From positions 1 through 64,000 of the forward strand of contig NZ_PJCH01000015.1 in NCBI RefSeq assembly GCF_002943565.1: 64,000 bases of DNA. The letters are read 5' to 3'. Numbering within the stretch: the stretch's first letter is position 1; every line of letters starts with the position of its first letter. Source of the stretch: Hyphococcus luteus. GTDB taxonomy: Bacteria; Pseudomonadota; Alphaproteobacteria; Caulobacterales; Parvularculaceae. Under the pieces are notes generated by a model. The model saw only the letters and a list, made by a program, of their open reading frames with translations, made no database searches and was not told the DNA's origin. Shown here in pieces: positions 45,200-55,172 of this stretch. Both the position numbers and the translations under genes were made by a program.

Positions 45200-46369
45200 A
45201 TGACACAGACGATGCTCTCCGCAGACCAGGTCAAGCCAGGCGCCCAGGCTGTTCTTTCCCGGGCGGATTTCGATCACCTCATCACCGTGCTGCAGGCGGA
45301 AGGCTATGACGTGATCGGCCCCACAGTCGACAACGGCGCCGTCGTCTATCAGGAAATCGATAATGCGGGCGCGCTTCCCGAAGGCGTCGCAAGCCGTCAG
45401 GCCGCCGGGCGCTATCGTCTTGAGAAACGCGCCGACAACGCCCTGTTCGGCTATATCGCCGGGGCGCAATCCTGGCGGCCCTATCTTTTCCAGCCAAGCC
45501 GCACGGTGTGGCGGGCGGAAAAATCCGGCGACGAGCTTTCCTTTACGGAGCCCGAAGAGCCTGCGCCCAAAATGGCGTTTCTCGGCATGCGCGCCTGCGA
45601 GCTTGCCGCGATCGAACTACAGGACCGCGTCTTCATGAACGGCGATGCGCCGGACCCCGATTACGCCGCACGCCGGTCGGGGGCGCTCTTTATCGCGGTG
45701 AATTGCGGCGAAGCCGGCGAGACCTGTTTTTGCGTCTCCATGGATACAGGGCCCAAAGTGACCCGCGGTCACGATCTCGTCCTGACGGAGCTCATTGCGC
45801 CTGACGCGCATGATTTTCTCGTGGAGATCGAAACCGAGGCCGGCGCCGAGATCGCACGCAAGCTGCCCTTGCGCGCGGCTGAGCCGCAGGAGGTCGGGCG
45901 CGCCGACGCCATCCTCGCCGAAACGGCGCAGTCCATGGGGCGCGCGCTCGACACGAACGGGCTGAAAGAGATCCTGCAAGACAATCAGGACGCGCCGCAA
46001 TGGGGCGACGTCGCCGAGCGGTGCCTTTCCTGTGCAAATTGCACCCTCGTCTGTCCGACCTGTTTTTGCAACACCACAGAGGATGTGACCGCCCTCGACG
46101 GCGAAAGCGCCGAACGCCGACAGCGCTGGGCGTCATGCTTCAATCTCGATTTTTCCTATCTCCATGGCGGTCCAGTCCGGCCTTCCGTCGAGGCGCGCTA
46201 TCGCCAATGGATGACCCACAAGCTCGCCCATTGGATCGATCAGTTCGGCGACAGCGGCTGCGTCGGCTGCGGGCGCTGCATTTCCTGGTGCCCCGCATCC
46301 ATCGACATCACGGAAGAAGCGGCCGCATTGCGCCGTCATGCGGAAGAGGCTGACAATGGTGAAAATTAA
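45200..46369 (+). CDS. hydB: NiFe hydrogenase beta subunit (4Fe-4S, HydB/AsrA-like)
   Basis: 389 residues. Two tandem ferredoxin-type cysteine clusters at the C-terminal end: [16 protein letters not shown] near 275-290 and [12 protein letters not shown] near 350. The N-terminal about 260 residues are the AsrA/sulfhydrogenase-beta domain. In group 3b enzymes this subunit passes electrons between the gamma flavoprotein and the hydrogenase core. First gene of an about 10-kb operon; the ribosome site is weak (CCAGGC). The frame overlaps the next gene by 14 bp. Confidence 0.88.
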   Translation: MTQTMLSADQVKPGAQAVLSRADFDHLITVLQAEGYDVIGPTVDNGAVVYQEIDNAGALPEGVASRQAAGRYRLEKRADNALFGYIAGAQSWRPYLFQPSRTVWRAEKSGDELSFTEPEEPAPKMAFLGMRACELAAIELQDRVFMNGDAPDPDYAARRSGALFIAVNCGEAGETCFCVSMDTGPKVTRGHDLVLTELIAPDAHDFLVEIETEAGAEIARKLPLRAAEPQEVGRADAILAETAQSMGRALDTNGLKEILQDNQDAPQWGDVAERCLSCANCTLVCPTCFCNTTEDVTALDGESAERRQRWASCFNLDFSYLHGGPVRPSVEARYRQWMTHKLAHWIDQFGDSGCVGCGRCISWCPASIDITEEAAALRRHAEEADNGEN

Positions 46370-46832
46370 GCCGCTTGAAGACATAATTCGATCCCACGCC
46401 TTCTTCGACGGCCTGACGCCCGACATCTCGTCGCTGATCGCTGGCTGCGCGCGCAATGTGCGTTTCAAGGCCGGCGAGATGATCTACCGGCTCGGCGATG
46501 CGGCGGATACGTTCTATGTCGTCCGGCACGGCCGGGTCGCCCTGGAAATGCCCGCCGCCGGCAAGGCGCTTTGTGTGGAAACGCTCGATGGCGGCGACAT
46601 TTTGAATGCGAGCTGGCTCGTGCCGCCTTATACATGCCGGTTCGACGCACGCGCCGTCGACGACACCCGCGCCATCGCTTTCGATGCGGTCTGCCTTCGC
46701 CAGAAATGCGACGCCGACAGCGCGGTCGGCTATGATCTCATGAAACGCTTCGTTCCGGTCATGGTCGAACGCCTGACGCACGCGCGCATTCAAGCGATGG
46801 ACCTTTACGCCGGCGGGAGCACGGCGCAGTGA
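46356..46832 (+). CDS. Cyclic-nucleotide-binding domain protein inside hydrogenase operon
   Basis: 158 residues. A single Crp-type beta-roll (PDISSLIAGCARNVRFKAGEMIYRLGDAADTFYVVRHGRVALEM) with no DNA-binding domain after it. ATG at 46356 follows GGAAGAGG, inside the end of the beta gene; its own stop overlaps the gamma start (GTGA). Tight coupling implies a protein that works with the hydrogenase, perhaps a subunit or sensor. Whether it binds cAMP, another ligand or nothing cannot be read: the phosphate-cassette arginine is not obvious. Confidence 0.78.
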   Translation: MVKIKPLEDIIRSHAFFDGLTPDISSLIAGCARNVRFKAGEMIYRLGDAADTFYVVRHGRVALEMPAAGKALCVETLDGGDILNASWLVPPYTCRFDARAVDDTRAIAFDAVCLRQKCDADSAVGYDLMKRFVPVMVERLTHARIQAMDLYAGGSTAQ

Positions 46833-47674
46833 CCGCTGTCAGCGCGCAGACAGACCCTTACCGCCCTCAGGTCTGGCGTATCGTTGAAAAGCAGATGGAG
46901 ACCGCGGACACGGCGACCTTAGCCCTTGAGCCGAAAGACCGGGCGAACGCCATGCCTTTCGAGCCCGGTCAGTTCAACATGCTGTACGCTTTCGGCGGCG
47001 GCGAGGTCCCGATCAGCATCAGCGGCGATCCGAGAGAAACGGGACGGATCATTCACACGATCCGCGCCGTCGGATCGGTGACGCGCCCGCTTATCGCGCA
47101 TGAACGCGGCGCCCTTGTCGGTCTGCGCGGCCCTTTCGGCGCCGGCTGGCCGGTCGAAGCCGCGCGCGGCAAGGATCTTCTCATCATCGCCGGCGGCCTT
47201 GGCCTTGCCCCCTTGCGTCCCGCCATTCTCGACGCGCTTCACCGGCGCAGCGCCTTTCAGCGCATCGTCATCCTTTATGGCGCCAAAGATCCGGACAGCC
47301 TTCTCTTTCTCGGCGACATCGCCGATTGGCGCGGGCGCCCCGACGTCGGCTTCGACGTGACCGTCGACCGCGCCGGACAGGACTGGCACGGCAATATCGG
47401 GGTTATCCTGCGCCTCATTAAAGCCGCGCATTTCGATCCGGCAAACGCCGTCGCTTTCATTTGCGGCCCGGAGGTCATGATGCGCCTCGCCGCCGACGAA
47501 CTCATGGCGAGGGACCTGCCGCAGGACTCGATTTATGTGTCGCTAGAACGCAATATGAAATGCGCGTTCGCCCGTTGCGGTCACTGCCAGTTCGGTCCGC
47601 ATTTCGTCTGCAAGGACGGACCGGTGTTCCGGCTCGACCGCATACGCGCCCTATTGCAAACGCCGGAGATCTGA
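46829..47674 (+). CDS. hydG: NiFe hydrogenase gamma subunit (FAD/NAD(P) reductase)
   Basis: 281 residues from a GTG start. Ferredoxin-reductase fold: FAD-binding half at about 10-105, NAD(P)-binding half at about 112-225 ([27 protein letters not shown]), then the [2Fe-2S] loop near the C-terminus ([21 protein letters not shown]). Together these mark the HydG/AsrB type. It exchanges electrons with NADPH. Overlaps the preceding gene by 4 bp. Confidence 0.9.
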   Translation: MTAVSAQTDPYRPQVWRIVEKQMETADTATLALEPKDRANAMPFEPGQFNMLYAFGGGEVPISISGDPRETGRIIHTIRAVGSVTRPLIAHERGALVGLRGPFGAGWPVEAARGKDLLIIAGGLGLAPLRPAILDALHRRSAFQRIVILYGAKDPDSLLFLGDIADWRGRPDVGFDVTVDRAGQDWHGNIGVILRLIKAAHFDPANAVAFICGPEVMMRLAADELMARDLPQDSIYVSLERNMKCAFARCGHCQFGPHFVCKDGPVFRLDRIRALLQTPEI

Positions 47675-47678
47675 TCTT

Positions 47679-48464
47679 ATGGCGAAACCGAAACTCGCAG
47701 TCTGGAAATTCGCGTCCTGCGACGGCTGCCAGCTTTCGATCCTCGATCTCGAAGACGAGCTTCTGGCGCTCGCCGAGACGGTCGAGATCGCCTATTTCCT
47801 CGAAGCCTCGAGCAAGACCGTTGCGGGACCCTATGACTTGTCGCTGGTGGAAGGATCGATCACCACGCCCCATGACGCCGAGCGCATACAGGACGTGCGC
47901 CGGCAGTCGCACAAGCTGGTGACGATCGGCGCCTGCGCCACCGCCGGCGGCATCCAGGCGCTTCGGAATTTCGCCGACGTCAAGGAATTCACCAAAGCGG
48001 TCTATGCGCGCCCCGATTACATCAAGACGCTCGAAACCTCGACGCCCATCGAAGATCACGTCACGGTGGATTTCAATCTGCGCGGCTGTCCGGTCGATAA
48101 AAAGCAATTGCTTGAGGTCGTCAGCGCCATGACCTTCGGGCGCAAGCCGATGATCGCCGCCGACAGCGTGTGCGGCGAGTGCAAGGCGCGCGGATCGGTC
48201 TGCGTCGCCGTCGCCGAGGGAACGCCCTGCCTCGGTCCGGTGACCCACGCCGGCTGCGGCGCGATCTGCCCGGCCTATGGGCGCGGCTGTTATGGCTGTT
48301 TCGGCCCCAGCGACGCCGCCAACATGCCGGCGACCGCGCGCCTGCTTCAGGCCCAAGGCTTGTCAGAAGATGAGATTGTTCGCATTTTGCGGACATTCAA
48401 CGCCTACGCGCCCGCCTTCCGGGAAGAGAGCGAAAAACATGACGCGCCGAACGATCAATGTTGA
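47679..48464 (+). CDS. hydD: NiFe hydrogenase small (delta) subunit, group 3b type
   Basis: 261 residues, no signal peptide, so cytoplasmic. Proximal cluster cysteines are in SCDGCQLS near residue 14, GACAT near 89 and RGCPVDKKQ near 131; two further 4Fe-4S clusters are seen from [11 protein letters not shown] and [15 protein letters not shown] at about 165-207. Short small subunits of this kind mark the NADP-dependent group 3b (sulfhydrogenase) branch. Overlaps the large-subunit start by 26 bp. Confidence 0.92.
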   Translation: MAKPKLAVWKFASCDGCQLSILDLEDELLALAETVEIAYFLEASSKTVAGPYDLSLVEGSITTPHDAERIQDVRRQSHKLVTIGACATAGGIQALRNFADVKEFTKAVYARPDYIKTLETSTPIEDHVTVDFNLRGCPVDKKQLLEVVSAMTFGRKPMIAADSVCGECKARGSVCVAVAEGTPCLGPVTHAGCGAICPAYGRGCYGCFGPSDAANMPATARLLQAQGLSEDEIVRILRTFNAYAPAFREESEKHDAPNDQC

Positions 48465-49749
48465 ATATCTCGCCCGCGTCGAAGGCGAAGGCGCGCTGAA
48501 CGCCACCATAAGGGACGGCGTCGTCGAACAGGTCGAACTGAATATTTTCGAACCGCCGCGCTTTTTCGAGGCTTTTCTAAGAGGCCGCGATTTTCGCGAA
48601 GCGCCGGACATCACTGCGCGCATTTGCGGGATCTGCCCCGTCGCCTATCAGATGAGCGCAGTTCATGCGATGGAGGCGGCGTGCGGCGGCGCCCTTCCGG
48701 ACCCGCTGCACGTCCTGCGGCGTCTCCTCTATTGCGGCGAATGGATCGAAAGTCATGTGCTGCATATTTTCATGCTGCATGCGCCGGATTTTCTCGGCTG
48801 CCACGGCGTTGTCGAGATGGCGAAGACCCATGGCGATCTCGTGCGCCGCGCGCTGCGCATGAAAAAGGCGGGCAACGCCATTGTGGCGACGGTTGGCGGG
48901 CGCGAGGTGCATCCCGTCAATGTGCGGGTCGGCGGGTTTTATCGCGCGCCCAGACGCGCCGACCTCCTGAAGCTGCGGGACGAGCTTCAATGGGCGCGGG
49001 ACGCCGCGATTGAAACGCTGAACTGGGCCGCCGGCCTGCCCTATCCCGATTATGAACGCGACTATCTTCTGGTCGCGCTGCGCAATCCTTCGCATTATCC
49101 GATGAATGAAGGGCGCATCGTCTCAAGCGCCGGTCTCGACATTCCGTATGACGATTTCGAGAATCATTTCCAGGAAATCCATGTGCCGCATTCGACGGCG
49201 CTGCACGGCCGCACGAAACAAGGCCGCTCTTATCTTGTGGGTCCGCTGGCGCGCTTTGCGCTCAACCATGACCGCCTCTCTCCCGAGATTGTCGCGCTGG
49301 CGGAAAAGGCCGGTCTCACGCCGTCCTGCCGCAATCCCTATAAGAGCCTGATCGCCCGCGCGGTCGAGGTGCTGTTCGCCTTCGACTTGGCGCTTGAAAT
49401 CATCGACGGCTACCGGGAGCCGGACGCACCCGCTATCGATGTCGAACCGCGAGAGGCGAACGGGCGATGGGCCACGGAGGCGCCGCGGGGTCTGCTTTAT
49501 CACCGCTATGAAATCGGCGACGACGGATTGATCAAGGAAGCCCGCATCGTTCCGCCGACCTCGCAGAACCAGCCGAGCATCGAAAAAGACGTCCGCGGCG
49601 TGATCGAAGCCAATCTCGACATGGCCGACGACGTCCTTCAGCACCGCTGCGAACAAACCATCCGTAATTACGATCCGTGCATTTCCTGCTCTACGCACTT
49701 TCTAAAACTCAATATCGAGCGCCTGACAGGCGACGAGGCGCAAGCATGA
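48439..49749 (+). CDS. hydA: NiFe hydrogenase large (alpha) subunit, group 3b type
   Basis: 436 residues from the ATG inside the small-subunit end. Nickel ligands are RICGICP (Cys63, Cys66) and DPCISCSTH (Cys414, Cys417). The 16 residues after His420 are the C-terminal peptide cut off by the maturation protease once nickel is inserted. The start ([18 protein letters not shown]) has the typical acid-arginine RVEGEG loop. Catalyses reversible H2 oxidation coupled to NADP(H). The upstream frame to 48277 is the shadow of the small subunit. Confidence 0.95.
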   Translation: MTRRTINVEYLARVEGEGALNATIRDGVVEQVELNIFEPPRFFEAFLRGRDFREAPDITARICGICPVAYQMSAVHAMEAACGGALPDPLHVLRRLLYCGEWIESHVLHIFMLHAPDFLGCHGVVEMAKTHGDLVRRALRMKKAGNAIVATVGGREVHPVNVRVGGFYRAPRRADLLKLRDELQWARDAAIETLNWAAGLPYPDYERDYLLVALRNPSHYPMNEGRIVSSAGLDIPYDDFENHFQEIHVPHSTALHGRTKQGRSYLVGPLARFALNHDRLSPEIVALAEKAGLTPSCRNPYKSLIARAVEVLFAFDLALEIIDGYREPDAPAIDVEPREANGRWATEAPRGLLYHRYEIGDDGLIKEARIVPPTSQNQPSIEKDVRGVIEANLDMADDVLQHRCEQTIRNYDPCISCSTHFLKLNIERLTGDEAQA

Positions 49750-50195
49750 AGGGCCTTGTGATTGGCGTCGGCAATGCCGACCGGGGCGATGACGCGGCCG
49801 GCCCCGTCACCGCCGAAGCGGTCGCCGCCGCAGCGCCGCAGCTCGACGTGATGCTCTGCCGCGGCGATCCGGCGGAATTGATCGACGCCTTCTCTGGGCG
49901 GCGCCGGATCGTCATCATTGACGCCTGCGCAAGCGGCGGCGCTCCCGGACAGGTGCAACGCTTCGAGGCGCATAGATCGCCCCTTCCCGCCTGTTTCGGC
50001 GAAATCTCCACCCACGGCGTCGATCTTGGCGCCACGATCGAGATGGCGCGGGCGCTCTCCGGCTTGCCGGATAGGTTGATTGTCTACGGAATAGAAGCGG
50101 GCAGCGCCGAGCCCGGCGCGGCGCTGACGCCGTCCGTCGCGGAAGCGAGCCGCCGCCTCGTCACGCAAATCCTCGATGAATTCAGCCGGGAGTAG
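49746..50195 (+). CDS. Hydrogenase maturation protease
   Basis: 149 residues, HyaD/HybD/HycI fold. Nickel-sensing residues are placed in [23 protein letters not shown] and STHGVDLG, matching the Glu/Asp-Asp-His set. It trims the C-terminal peptide of the large subunit. Its ATG overlaps the large-subunit stop by 4 bp, which fits a dedicated protease for this hydrogenase. Confidence 0.88.
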   Translation: MKGLVIGVGNADRGDDAAGPVTAEAVAAAAPQLDVMLCRGDPAELIDAFSGRRRIVIIDACASGGAPGQVQRFEAHRSPLPACFGEISTHGVDLGATIEMARALSGLPDRLIVYGIEAGSAEPGAALTPSVAEASRRLVTQILDEFSRE

Positions 50196-50209
50196 AGGAA
50201 AACCATCTC

Positions 50210-50473
50210 ATGCATGAAGCCTCTTTGATGAAGAGCCTGATGGCGAAAATCCTGGACGTCGCGGAAAAGGAAGGCGCAAAGCGCATCACAGCCGTTGAGG
50301 TCTGGCTCGGCGCGCTGTCGCATATGACGCCCGGCCATTTCCGCGAACATTTCAACGTCGCCGCCAAAGGGTCCATCGCTGAAGGTGCAGAACTGGCCAC
50401 GGAAGTGTCGGAGGATATTGACGACCCGAATGCGGAAACCATTCTTTTGAAAAGCATCGAAACCGAAGAGTGA
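50210..50473 (+). CDS. hypA: HypA-like nickel chaperone lacking the zinc domain
   Basis: 87 residues, against about 113 for the family. The N-terminus is canonical: MHEASLMKSLM (nickel ligand His2) and the next strand set is typical (ITAVEVWLGALSHMTPGHFREHF). After GSIAEGAELATEV the sequence goes directly to DDPNAETILLKSIETEE, which corresponds to the last residues of HypA; the two CxxC pairs that bind zinc are absent and there is no cysteine at all. The deletion is in frame and the surrounding protein is well preserved, so it may still function. Start follows GAGGAAAA. Confidence 0.82.
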   Translation: MHEASLMKSLMAKILDVAEKEGAKRITAVEVWLGALSHMTPGHFREHFNVAAKGSIAEGAELATEVSEDIDDPNAETILLKSIETEE

Positions 50474-52780
50474 ATGACGCAGATTTTGACGCAGCCTGAA
50501 GAAGTGACGCGCCTGCGCCTTGTCGTGCAGGGCGTCGTGCAGGGCGTCGGATTTCGCCCCTTCGTCAGCCGGCTTGCGCATGATCTCTCCCTCGCCGGAC
50601 ATGTCTATAATTCAAGCGAGGGCGTCTCGATCGAAATCGAGGGACCTCGTGACAACGTCGGCGCGTTCGTGCGGCGCCTGCGCGAAACGCCGCCGCCCAG
50701 CGCCGAAATAGACGCGGTCCGCCTTTCTTCGATTCCTGTTCACGGCGATGTTTCCTTCAAGGTCCGGCGAAATTGCAGCGATCAATCGCTTACGACCCGC
50801 GCCCCGCCGGATATGGCGATCTGCGATGATTGCCTTGAAGAGATAAGGGATCCGTCCAATCGGCGTTACGGTTACCCGTTCACCAACTGCACAAATTGCG
50901 GGCCGCGATACAGCATCATCGAAACGATGCCTTACGACCGCGCCGCCACGACCATGCGCGATTTCGATCTGTGTGCGCGCTGTGCCGAAGAGTATAGCTC
51001 CCCGCATGACCGGCGGTTTCACGCCGAACCCATCGCCTGTTCCCATTGCGGGCCCGAGATCGCCTTGCTTGATAAAGAGCGCGTCTGTCTGGCGCGCGGC
51101 GGCGAAGCGTTGGACCATGCCGCGCGCTTTTTGCGCGAGGGCGCCTGCGTCGCGGTGAAAGGCGTCGGCGGCTTTCATTTGCTGGCGAACGCCTGTGACG
51201 AGGCGGCGATCCGCGCCTTGCGCGAAAAGAAAAAACGTCCCGCGAAACCCTTCGCGATCCTCGCCGGCCTCGACGAGGCCCACGCGCTGGCGCATGTCAG
51301 TCAGGCTGAAGAAAGGCTCCTCGCCTCCGCCGCCGCGCCGATTGTCCTCGTGACGCCCAAAGCCGATGCGCGCTTCGCGGCCAATCTTGCGCCGAATGCG
51401 CCTGAAATCGGAATCTTTTTGCCTTATACGCCGCTGCACCGGCTTTTGTCCGACCGGGCCCAATGTCCGTTCGCCGCGACAAGCGCCAACGGAAGCGGCG
51501 AGCCGATCATTTTTGACGAAACCCGGTCCTACGACGCCCTGTCGGAGCTTGCCGACTTCGTTCTGTTTCACAATCGGCGCATTCGCCGCCCCATCGACGA
51601 CGCCGTCATGCGCGTGATCGACGGCGCGCCGCAAGTCTTGCGCCTGGGGCGCGGCCTCGCTCCCGGCGAGATTAAACTCGGCGGCGCATCCGAAGCGTCC
51701 GCCATCTTGGCGCTTGGCGGTCATCTGAAAACCGCACCCGTAATCGTAACCGGAGAACGCGCCATTCTGGGGCCGCATGTAGGCGACCTTGGCTCGCTTG
51801 CCATGGACGACGCATTTCACGCCTCAATCGAAGGACTTCAGGATCTCAATGGCGTTAAGCCCGAGATCATCGCCTGCGATCAGCATCCGGACTATGAGAC
51901 GACGCGCTTCGCAGACGATCTCGGACTTCCCGTCATCCCGGTTCAGCACCATCACGCGCATATCCTCTCCGTCATGGCGGAGCATGGACTCGAACCGCCG
52001 GTTCTCGGCGTCGCCTGGGACGGGGCTGGGCTCGGGCCCGACGGAACGATCTGGGGCGGCGAGTTCCTGCATATCGAAGATGGAAGCTGGACGCGCATCG
52101 CCCGCCTAGTTCCGTTTCGCCTGCCCGGGGGGGAAAAGGCGATGCGCGAGCCGCGCCGGAGCGCTTTAGGCGCGCTCATGGCCATGAACGCCGATGTGAA
52201 CCGGATGGCGCCGGCCTTTAACGAAAAAGAATTTTCGCTCCTGCAGCAAATGGTGAAGCAGGGCCTGCACTCGCCGGCAACGTCAAGCGCCGGACGCTTG
52301 TTCGATGTCTGCAGCGCCCTGCTTGGATTATGCCTGAACGCGAGCCATGAAGGGGAAGCGGCGATGACGCTGGAGCGCTGCGCCCGCCTCGCCCGCGAGG
52401 GAGACTGCCGCCCTTATCCTTTCGATACCGTCAAAAGCGGCGCGCCCGGCCTCCTCGATATTGACTGGCGGCCCATGCTGGACGCGATGATCGGCGATCT
52501 TGAAGCACGCCGCCCGGCCCCGGCGATAGCCCGCGCCATCCATGAAACCTTCGCCGCCATGATTGCGGGCGCGGCGACCATCGCCGGGATCAGAACCGTC
52601 GCCCTGTCGGGAGGATGTTTTCAAAACCGCCTGTTGACGGAATGCGCGCTGCGGCGCTTACGCGCGCAAGGCTTTCAGGTTTTCATCAATCGCGCCGTCC
52701 CGCCCGGCGATGGCGGCCTTGCGCTCGGTCAGGCGCTGTGGGCGCGCGGACAGGCGTTGGAGAGTGCGGCATGTGTTTAG
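50474..52780 (+). CDS. hypF: Carbamoyltransferase HypF
   Basis: 768 residues, full length. N-terminal acylphosphatase domain (VVQGVVQGVGFRPF), two zinc fingers (CDDCLEEI ... CTNCG, and CARCAEE ... CSHCG), a YrdC-like domain (about 195-370) and a Kae1-like carbamoyltransferase domain (PVQHHHAHILSVMAEH, GVAWDGAGLGPDG). It makes the thiocyanate/cyanide ligand precursor of the iron atom from carbamoyl phosphate, passing it to HypE. Starts at the base after hypA ends; overlaps hypC by 10 bp. Confidence 0.96.
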   Translation: MTQILTQPEEVTRLRLVVQGVVQGVGFRPFVSRLAHDLSLAGHVYNSSEGVSIEIEGPRDNVGAFVRRLRETPPPSAEIDAVRLSSIPVHGDVSFKVRRNCSDQSLTTRAPPDMAICDDCLEEIRDPSNRRYGYPFTNCTNCGPRYSIIETMPYDRAATTMRDFDLCARCAEEYSSPHDRRFHAEPIACSHCGPEIALLDKERVCLARGGEALDHAARFLREGACVAVKGVGGFHLLANACDEAAIRALREKKKRPAKPFAILAGLDEAHALAHVSQAEERLLASAAAPIVLVTPKADARFAANLAPNAPEIGIFLPYTPLHRLLSDRAQCPFAATSANGSGEPIIFDETRSYDALSELADFVLFHNRRIRRPIDDAVMRVIDGAPQVLRLGRGLAPGEIKLGGASEASAILALGGHLKTAPVIVTGERAILGPHVGDLGSLAMDDAFHASIEGLQDLNGVKPEIIACDQHPDYETTRFADDLGLPVIPVQHHHAHILSVMAEHGLEPPVLGVAWDGAGLGPDGTIWGGEFLHIEDGSWTRIARLVPFRLPGGEKAMREPRRSALGALMAMNADVNRMAPAFNEKEFSLLQQMVKQGLHSPATSSAGRLFDVCSALLGLCLNASHEGEAAMTLERCARLAREGDCRPYPFDTVKSGAPGLLDIDWRPMLDAMIGDLEARRPAPAIARAIHETFAAMIAGAATIAGIRTVALSGGCFQNRLLTECALRRLRAQGFQVFINRAVPPGDGGLALGQALWARGQALESAACV

Positions 52781-53013
52781 CCATACCGGGACGCGTTCTC
52801 GACATCTCAGGCGCCGCTTATTCGCGCAGCGCGCGCGTCGACTTTGGCGGCGTGATCAAGGAGGCAAGCCTCGCTTTAGCGCCGGAGGTGCAAATCGGCG
52901 ATTACGTCATCGTTCACGCCGGCGTCGCGATCACCCGCCTCGATGAAGAAGCTGCGCAAAGAACGCTCGACGAAATCGCGAACTTAACCGCTCTCGACCA
53001 GGCACCGGATTGA
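52771..53013 (+). CDS. hypC: HypC/HybG-type hydrogenase assembly chaperone
   Basis: 80 residues beginning MCLAIPGRV, the invariant N-terminus whose Cys2 binds the iron being loaded. Carries iron with CO and cyanide from HypD to the large subunit. Lies inside the end of hypF (10-bp overlap) and 4 bp ahead of hypD. Confidence 0.93.
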   Translation: MCLAIPGRVLDISGAAYSRSARVDFGGVIKEASLALAPEVQIGDYVIVHAGVAITRLDEEAAQRTLDEIANLTALDQAPD

Positions 53014-53017
53014 TTGC

Positions 53018-54121
53018 ATGAGATATGTCGATGAATTCCGCGCTGTAGACAGCGTTCAGCGTCTTGCCGAAGAGATACGGAAGACCACAATTCAACACTG
53101 GTCTGTCATGGAAGTATGCGGCGGACAGACCCATGCAATCATGCGCTACGGCCTTCAAGAGCTGCTTCCCGAAGAGATCACGCTGCTGCACGGGCCGGGC
53201 TGTCCTGTTTGCGTAACACCGCAATCCTATATCGACAAGGCGATCGAAATCGCTCTTCTCCCCGATGTCGTGTTCTGCACCTTCGGCGACATGCTGCGCG
53301 TGCCATCCGGCGACAGCGACCTTGCGCAGGCAAAAGCGCGCGGCGGCGACGTGCGCGTCGTTTATTCGCCGGTCGATGCCGTTGAGGTTGCACGCGTCAA
53401 TCCAGACAAAGACGTCGTCTTCTTCGCTGTCGGTTTCGAAACGACGGCGCCGGCGAACGCGCTTGCCGTCAGGCGCGCCAAAGACGAAGGCCTGACGAAT
53501 TTTTCGCTTCTCGTTTCGCAGGTGCTCGTGCCGCCGGCCCTGCTGGCGCTCCTGTCCCAGCCGGACTGCAGGATCGACGCCTTTCTGGCGGCGGGCCATG
53601 TCTGCGCCGTCGCCGGGCTCGACGCTTATCATGCGATCGCCGAAAAACATCATACGCCGATTGTTGCGACGGGCTTCGAGCCTGCGGACATTTTACGCGG
53701 CGTCCTCCACGCCGTCCGCCAGCTCGAGGCGGGCGAGGCTTTCGTTGAAAACAGCTATGAACGCGCGGTCGCGCAACAGGGAAATAAAACCGCGCAAGCC
53801 CTCATGATGGAAATATTCGAGATCGCGCCGAAGGAATGGCGCGGCATGGGAGTCATCCCGGCGAGCGGTCTGGCCTTGAACGCCGCGCACGCCGATTTTG
53901 ACGCCGAACGCCGTTTCGGCGCCATTGGCGCGGCGCCCCGGCGCGACTGCGGCTGCATCAGCGGGGCGATCCTGCAGGGCGTGAAGCGTCCCCCGGATTG
54001 TCCGCGATTTGCAACAAGCTGCACGCCGGACAATCCCATCGGCGTCACCATGGCCTCTATGGAAGGCGCCTGCTCGGCCTATTACCAATATCGCGAAGGA
54101 GGCTCCGGCCATGAAAGATGA
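53018..54121 (+). CDS. hypD: Hydrogenase formation protein HypD
   Basis: 367 residues. Conserved cysteine motifs are all present: MEVCGGQTHAIMRYG, HGPGCPVCVTP and the C-terminal RDCGCISGAIL plus FATSCTPDNPIGVTMASMEGACSAYYQY region that holds the 4Fe-4S cluster and thiol pair. It assembles the Fe(CN)2CO unit with HypC and HypE. Overlaps hypE by 11 bp. Confidence 0.95.
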   Translation: MRYVDEFRAVDSVQRLAEEIRKTTIQHWSVMEVCGGQTHAIMRYGLQELLPEEITLLHGPGCPVCVTPQSYIDKAIEIALLPDVVFCTFGDMLRVPSGDSDLAQAKARGGDVRVVYSPVDAVEVARVNPDKDVVFFAVGFETTAPANALAVRRAKDEGLTNFSLLVSQVLVPPALLALLSQPDCRIDAFLAAGHVCAVAGLDAYHAIAEKHHTPIVATGFEPADILRGVLHAVRQLEAGEAFVENSYERAVAQQGNKTAQALMMEIFEIAPKEWRGMGVIPASGLALNAAHADFDAERRFGAIGAAPRRDCGCISGAILQGVKRPPDCPRFATSCTPDNPIGVTMASMEGACSAYYQYREGGSGHER

Positions 54122-55160
54122 GCCCGCCGGCCCCCATTGCGCGATCAACGCCGGCGACGGCGCGCTTATTCAACTCGGCCATGGCGGCGGCGGAAGCCTG
54201 ATGCGCGACCTGATCGGCAAGATCATCGCGCCGGCGATGGACCAGGCGAGCCTCGACATTGAAAGCGACGGCGCGGCGGTTTCGCTCGGCGGACCGGCCG
54301 CTTTCACGACGGATTCCTACGTCGTCAGCCCGCTGTTTTTCCCCGGCGGCGATATCGGTTCGCTCGCGGTTAACGGAACCGTCAATGATCTGGCGATGTG
54401 CGCGGCCGAGCCGTCTTATTTGAGCGTCTCCTTCATCATCGAAGAAGGACTTTCCATCGAAACCCTGAAACGGGTGGCGCAATCGATCGGCGCAGCGGCG
54501 AAAACCGCCGGCGCGCGCATCGCCACTGGCGATACCAAAGTCGTCGAACGCGGCAAAGGCGACGGGCTTTACATCAACACGGCCGGCGTCGGCTCTGTGA
54601 AGGCGCCTTTCGCGCCGGGGCCCAGCCGTCTGCGCCCCGGCGACGCCATCATCCTCAGCGGCGACATCGGCCGGCACGGCGTCGCCGTGATGGCCTCGCG
54701 CGCGGAACTCGACTTCACCCCGCCTATAAGAAGCGACTGCGCGCCTTTATGGGATCAGGTGCGCGCGCTCATCGATGCAGGCGTCGAATTGCACTGCCTG
54801 CGCGATCTGACCCGCGGCGGCCTTGCCGCCGCGCTTGTGGAAATTGCGCAAAGCGCCGGTTGCGAGATTGCCGTCGACGAACCGGAAATCGCGGTCAGCG
54901 AGCAAATCAGCAGCGCATGTGAACTTTTGGGGCTTGATCCGATCCATGTCGCCAATGAAGGCCGGTTCATCGCGGTCGTTCCCGCCGAACACGCCGATCT
55001 GGCGGTTGCAACGCTTGGATCGGCGAGCGCCGGGCAAGCGCGGCGCATCGGCGAGACGACGCCGGCTCATCAAGGCGGGCGCGCCCTTATTCGCAGCGCT
55101 TACGGCGTGAAACGTCAGATCCGCACGCCCAAGGGAGAACAGTTGCCGCGCATTTGCTGA
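54111..55160 (+). CDS. hypE: Hydrogenase maturation protein HypE
   Basis: 349 residues, PurM-like. HGGGGSLMRDLI near residue 24 and FTTDSYVVSPLFFPGGDIG near 65 build the ATP site; the C-terminus LPRIC carries the Cys that accepts the carbamoyl group from HypF and is dehydrated to thiocyanate. ATG at 54111 has GGAGG a few bases upstream. Last gene of the hydrogenase operon; hypB is not found here. Confidence 0.95.
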   Translation: MKDEPAGPHCAINAGDGALIQLGHGGGGSLMRDLIGKIIAPAMDQASLDIESDGAAVSLGGPAAFTTDSYVVSPLFFPGGDIGSLAVNGTVNDLAMCAAEPSYLSVSFIIEEGLSIETLKRVAQSIGAAAKTAGARIATGDTKVVERGKGDGLYINTAGVGSVKAPFAPGPSRLRPGDAIILSGDIGRHGVAVMASRAELDFTPPIRSDCAPLWDQVRALIDAGVELHCLRDLTRGGLAAALVEIAQSAGCEIAVDEPEIAVSEQISSACELLGLDPIHVANEGRFIAVVPAEHADLAVATLGSASAGQARRIGETTPAHQGGRALIRSAYGVKRQIRTPKGEQLPRIC

Positions 55161-55172
55161 CGCCCCTGCCGC

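Noticed and set aside
48277-48438. Upstream extension of the hydrogenase large-subunit frame
   Set aside because: This part lies out of frame over the small-subunit gene; the family N-terminus starts at 48439.
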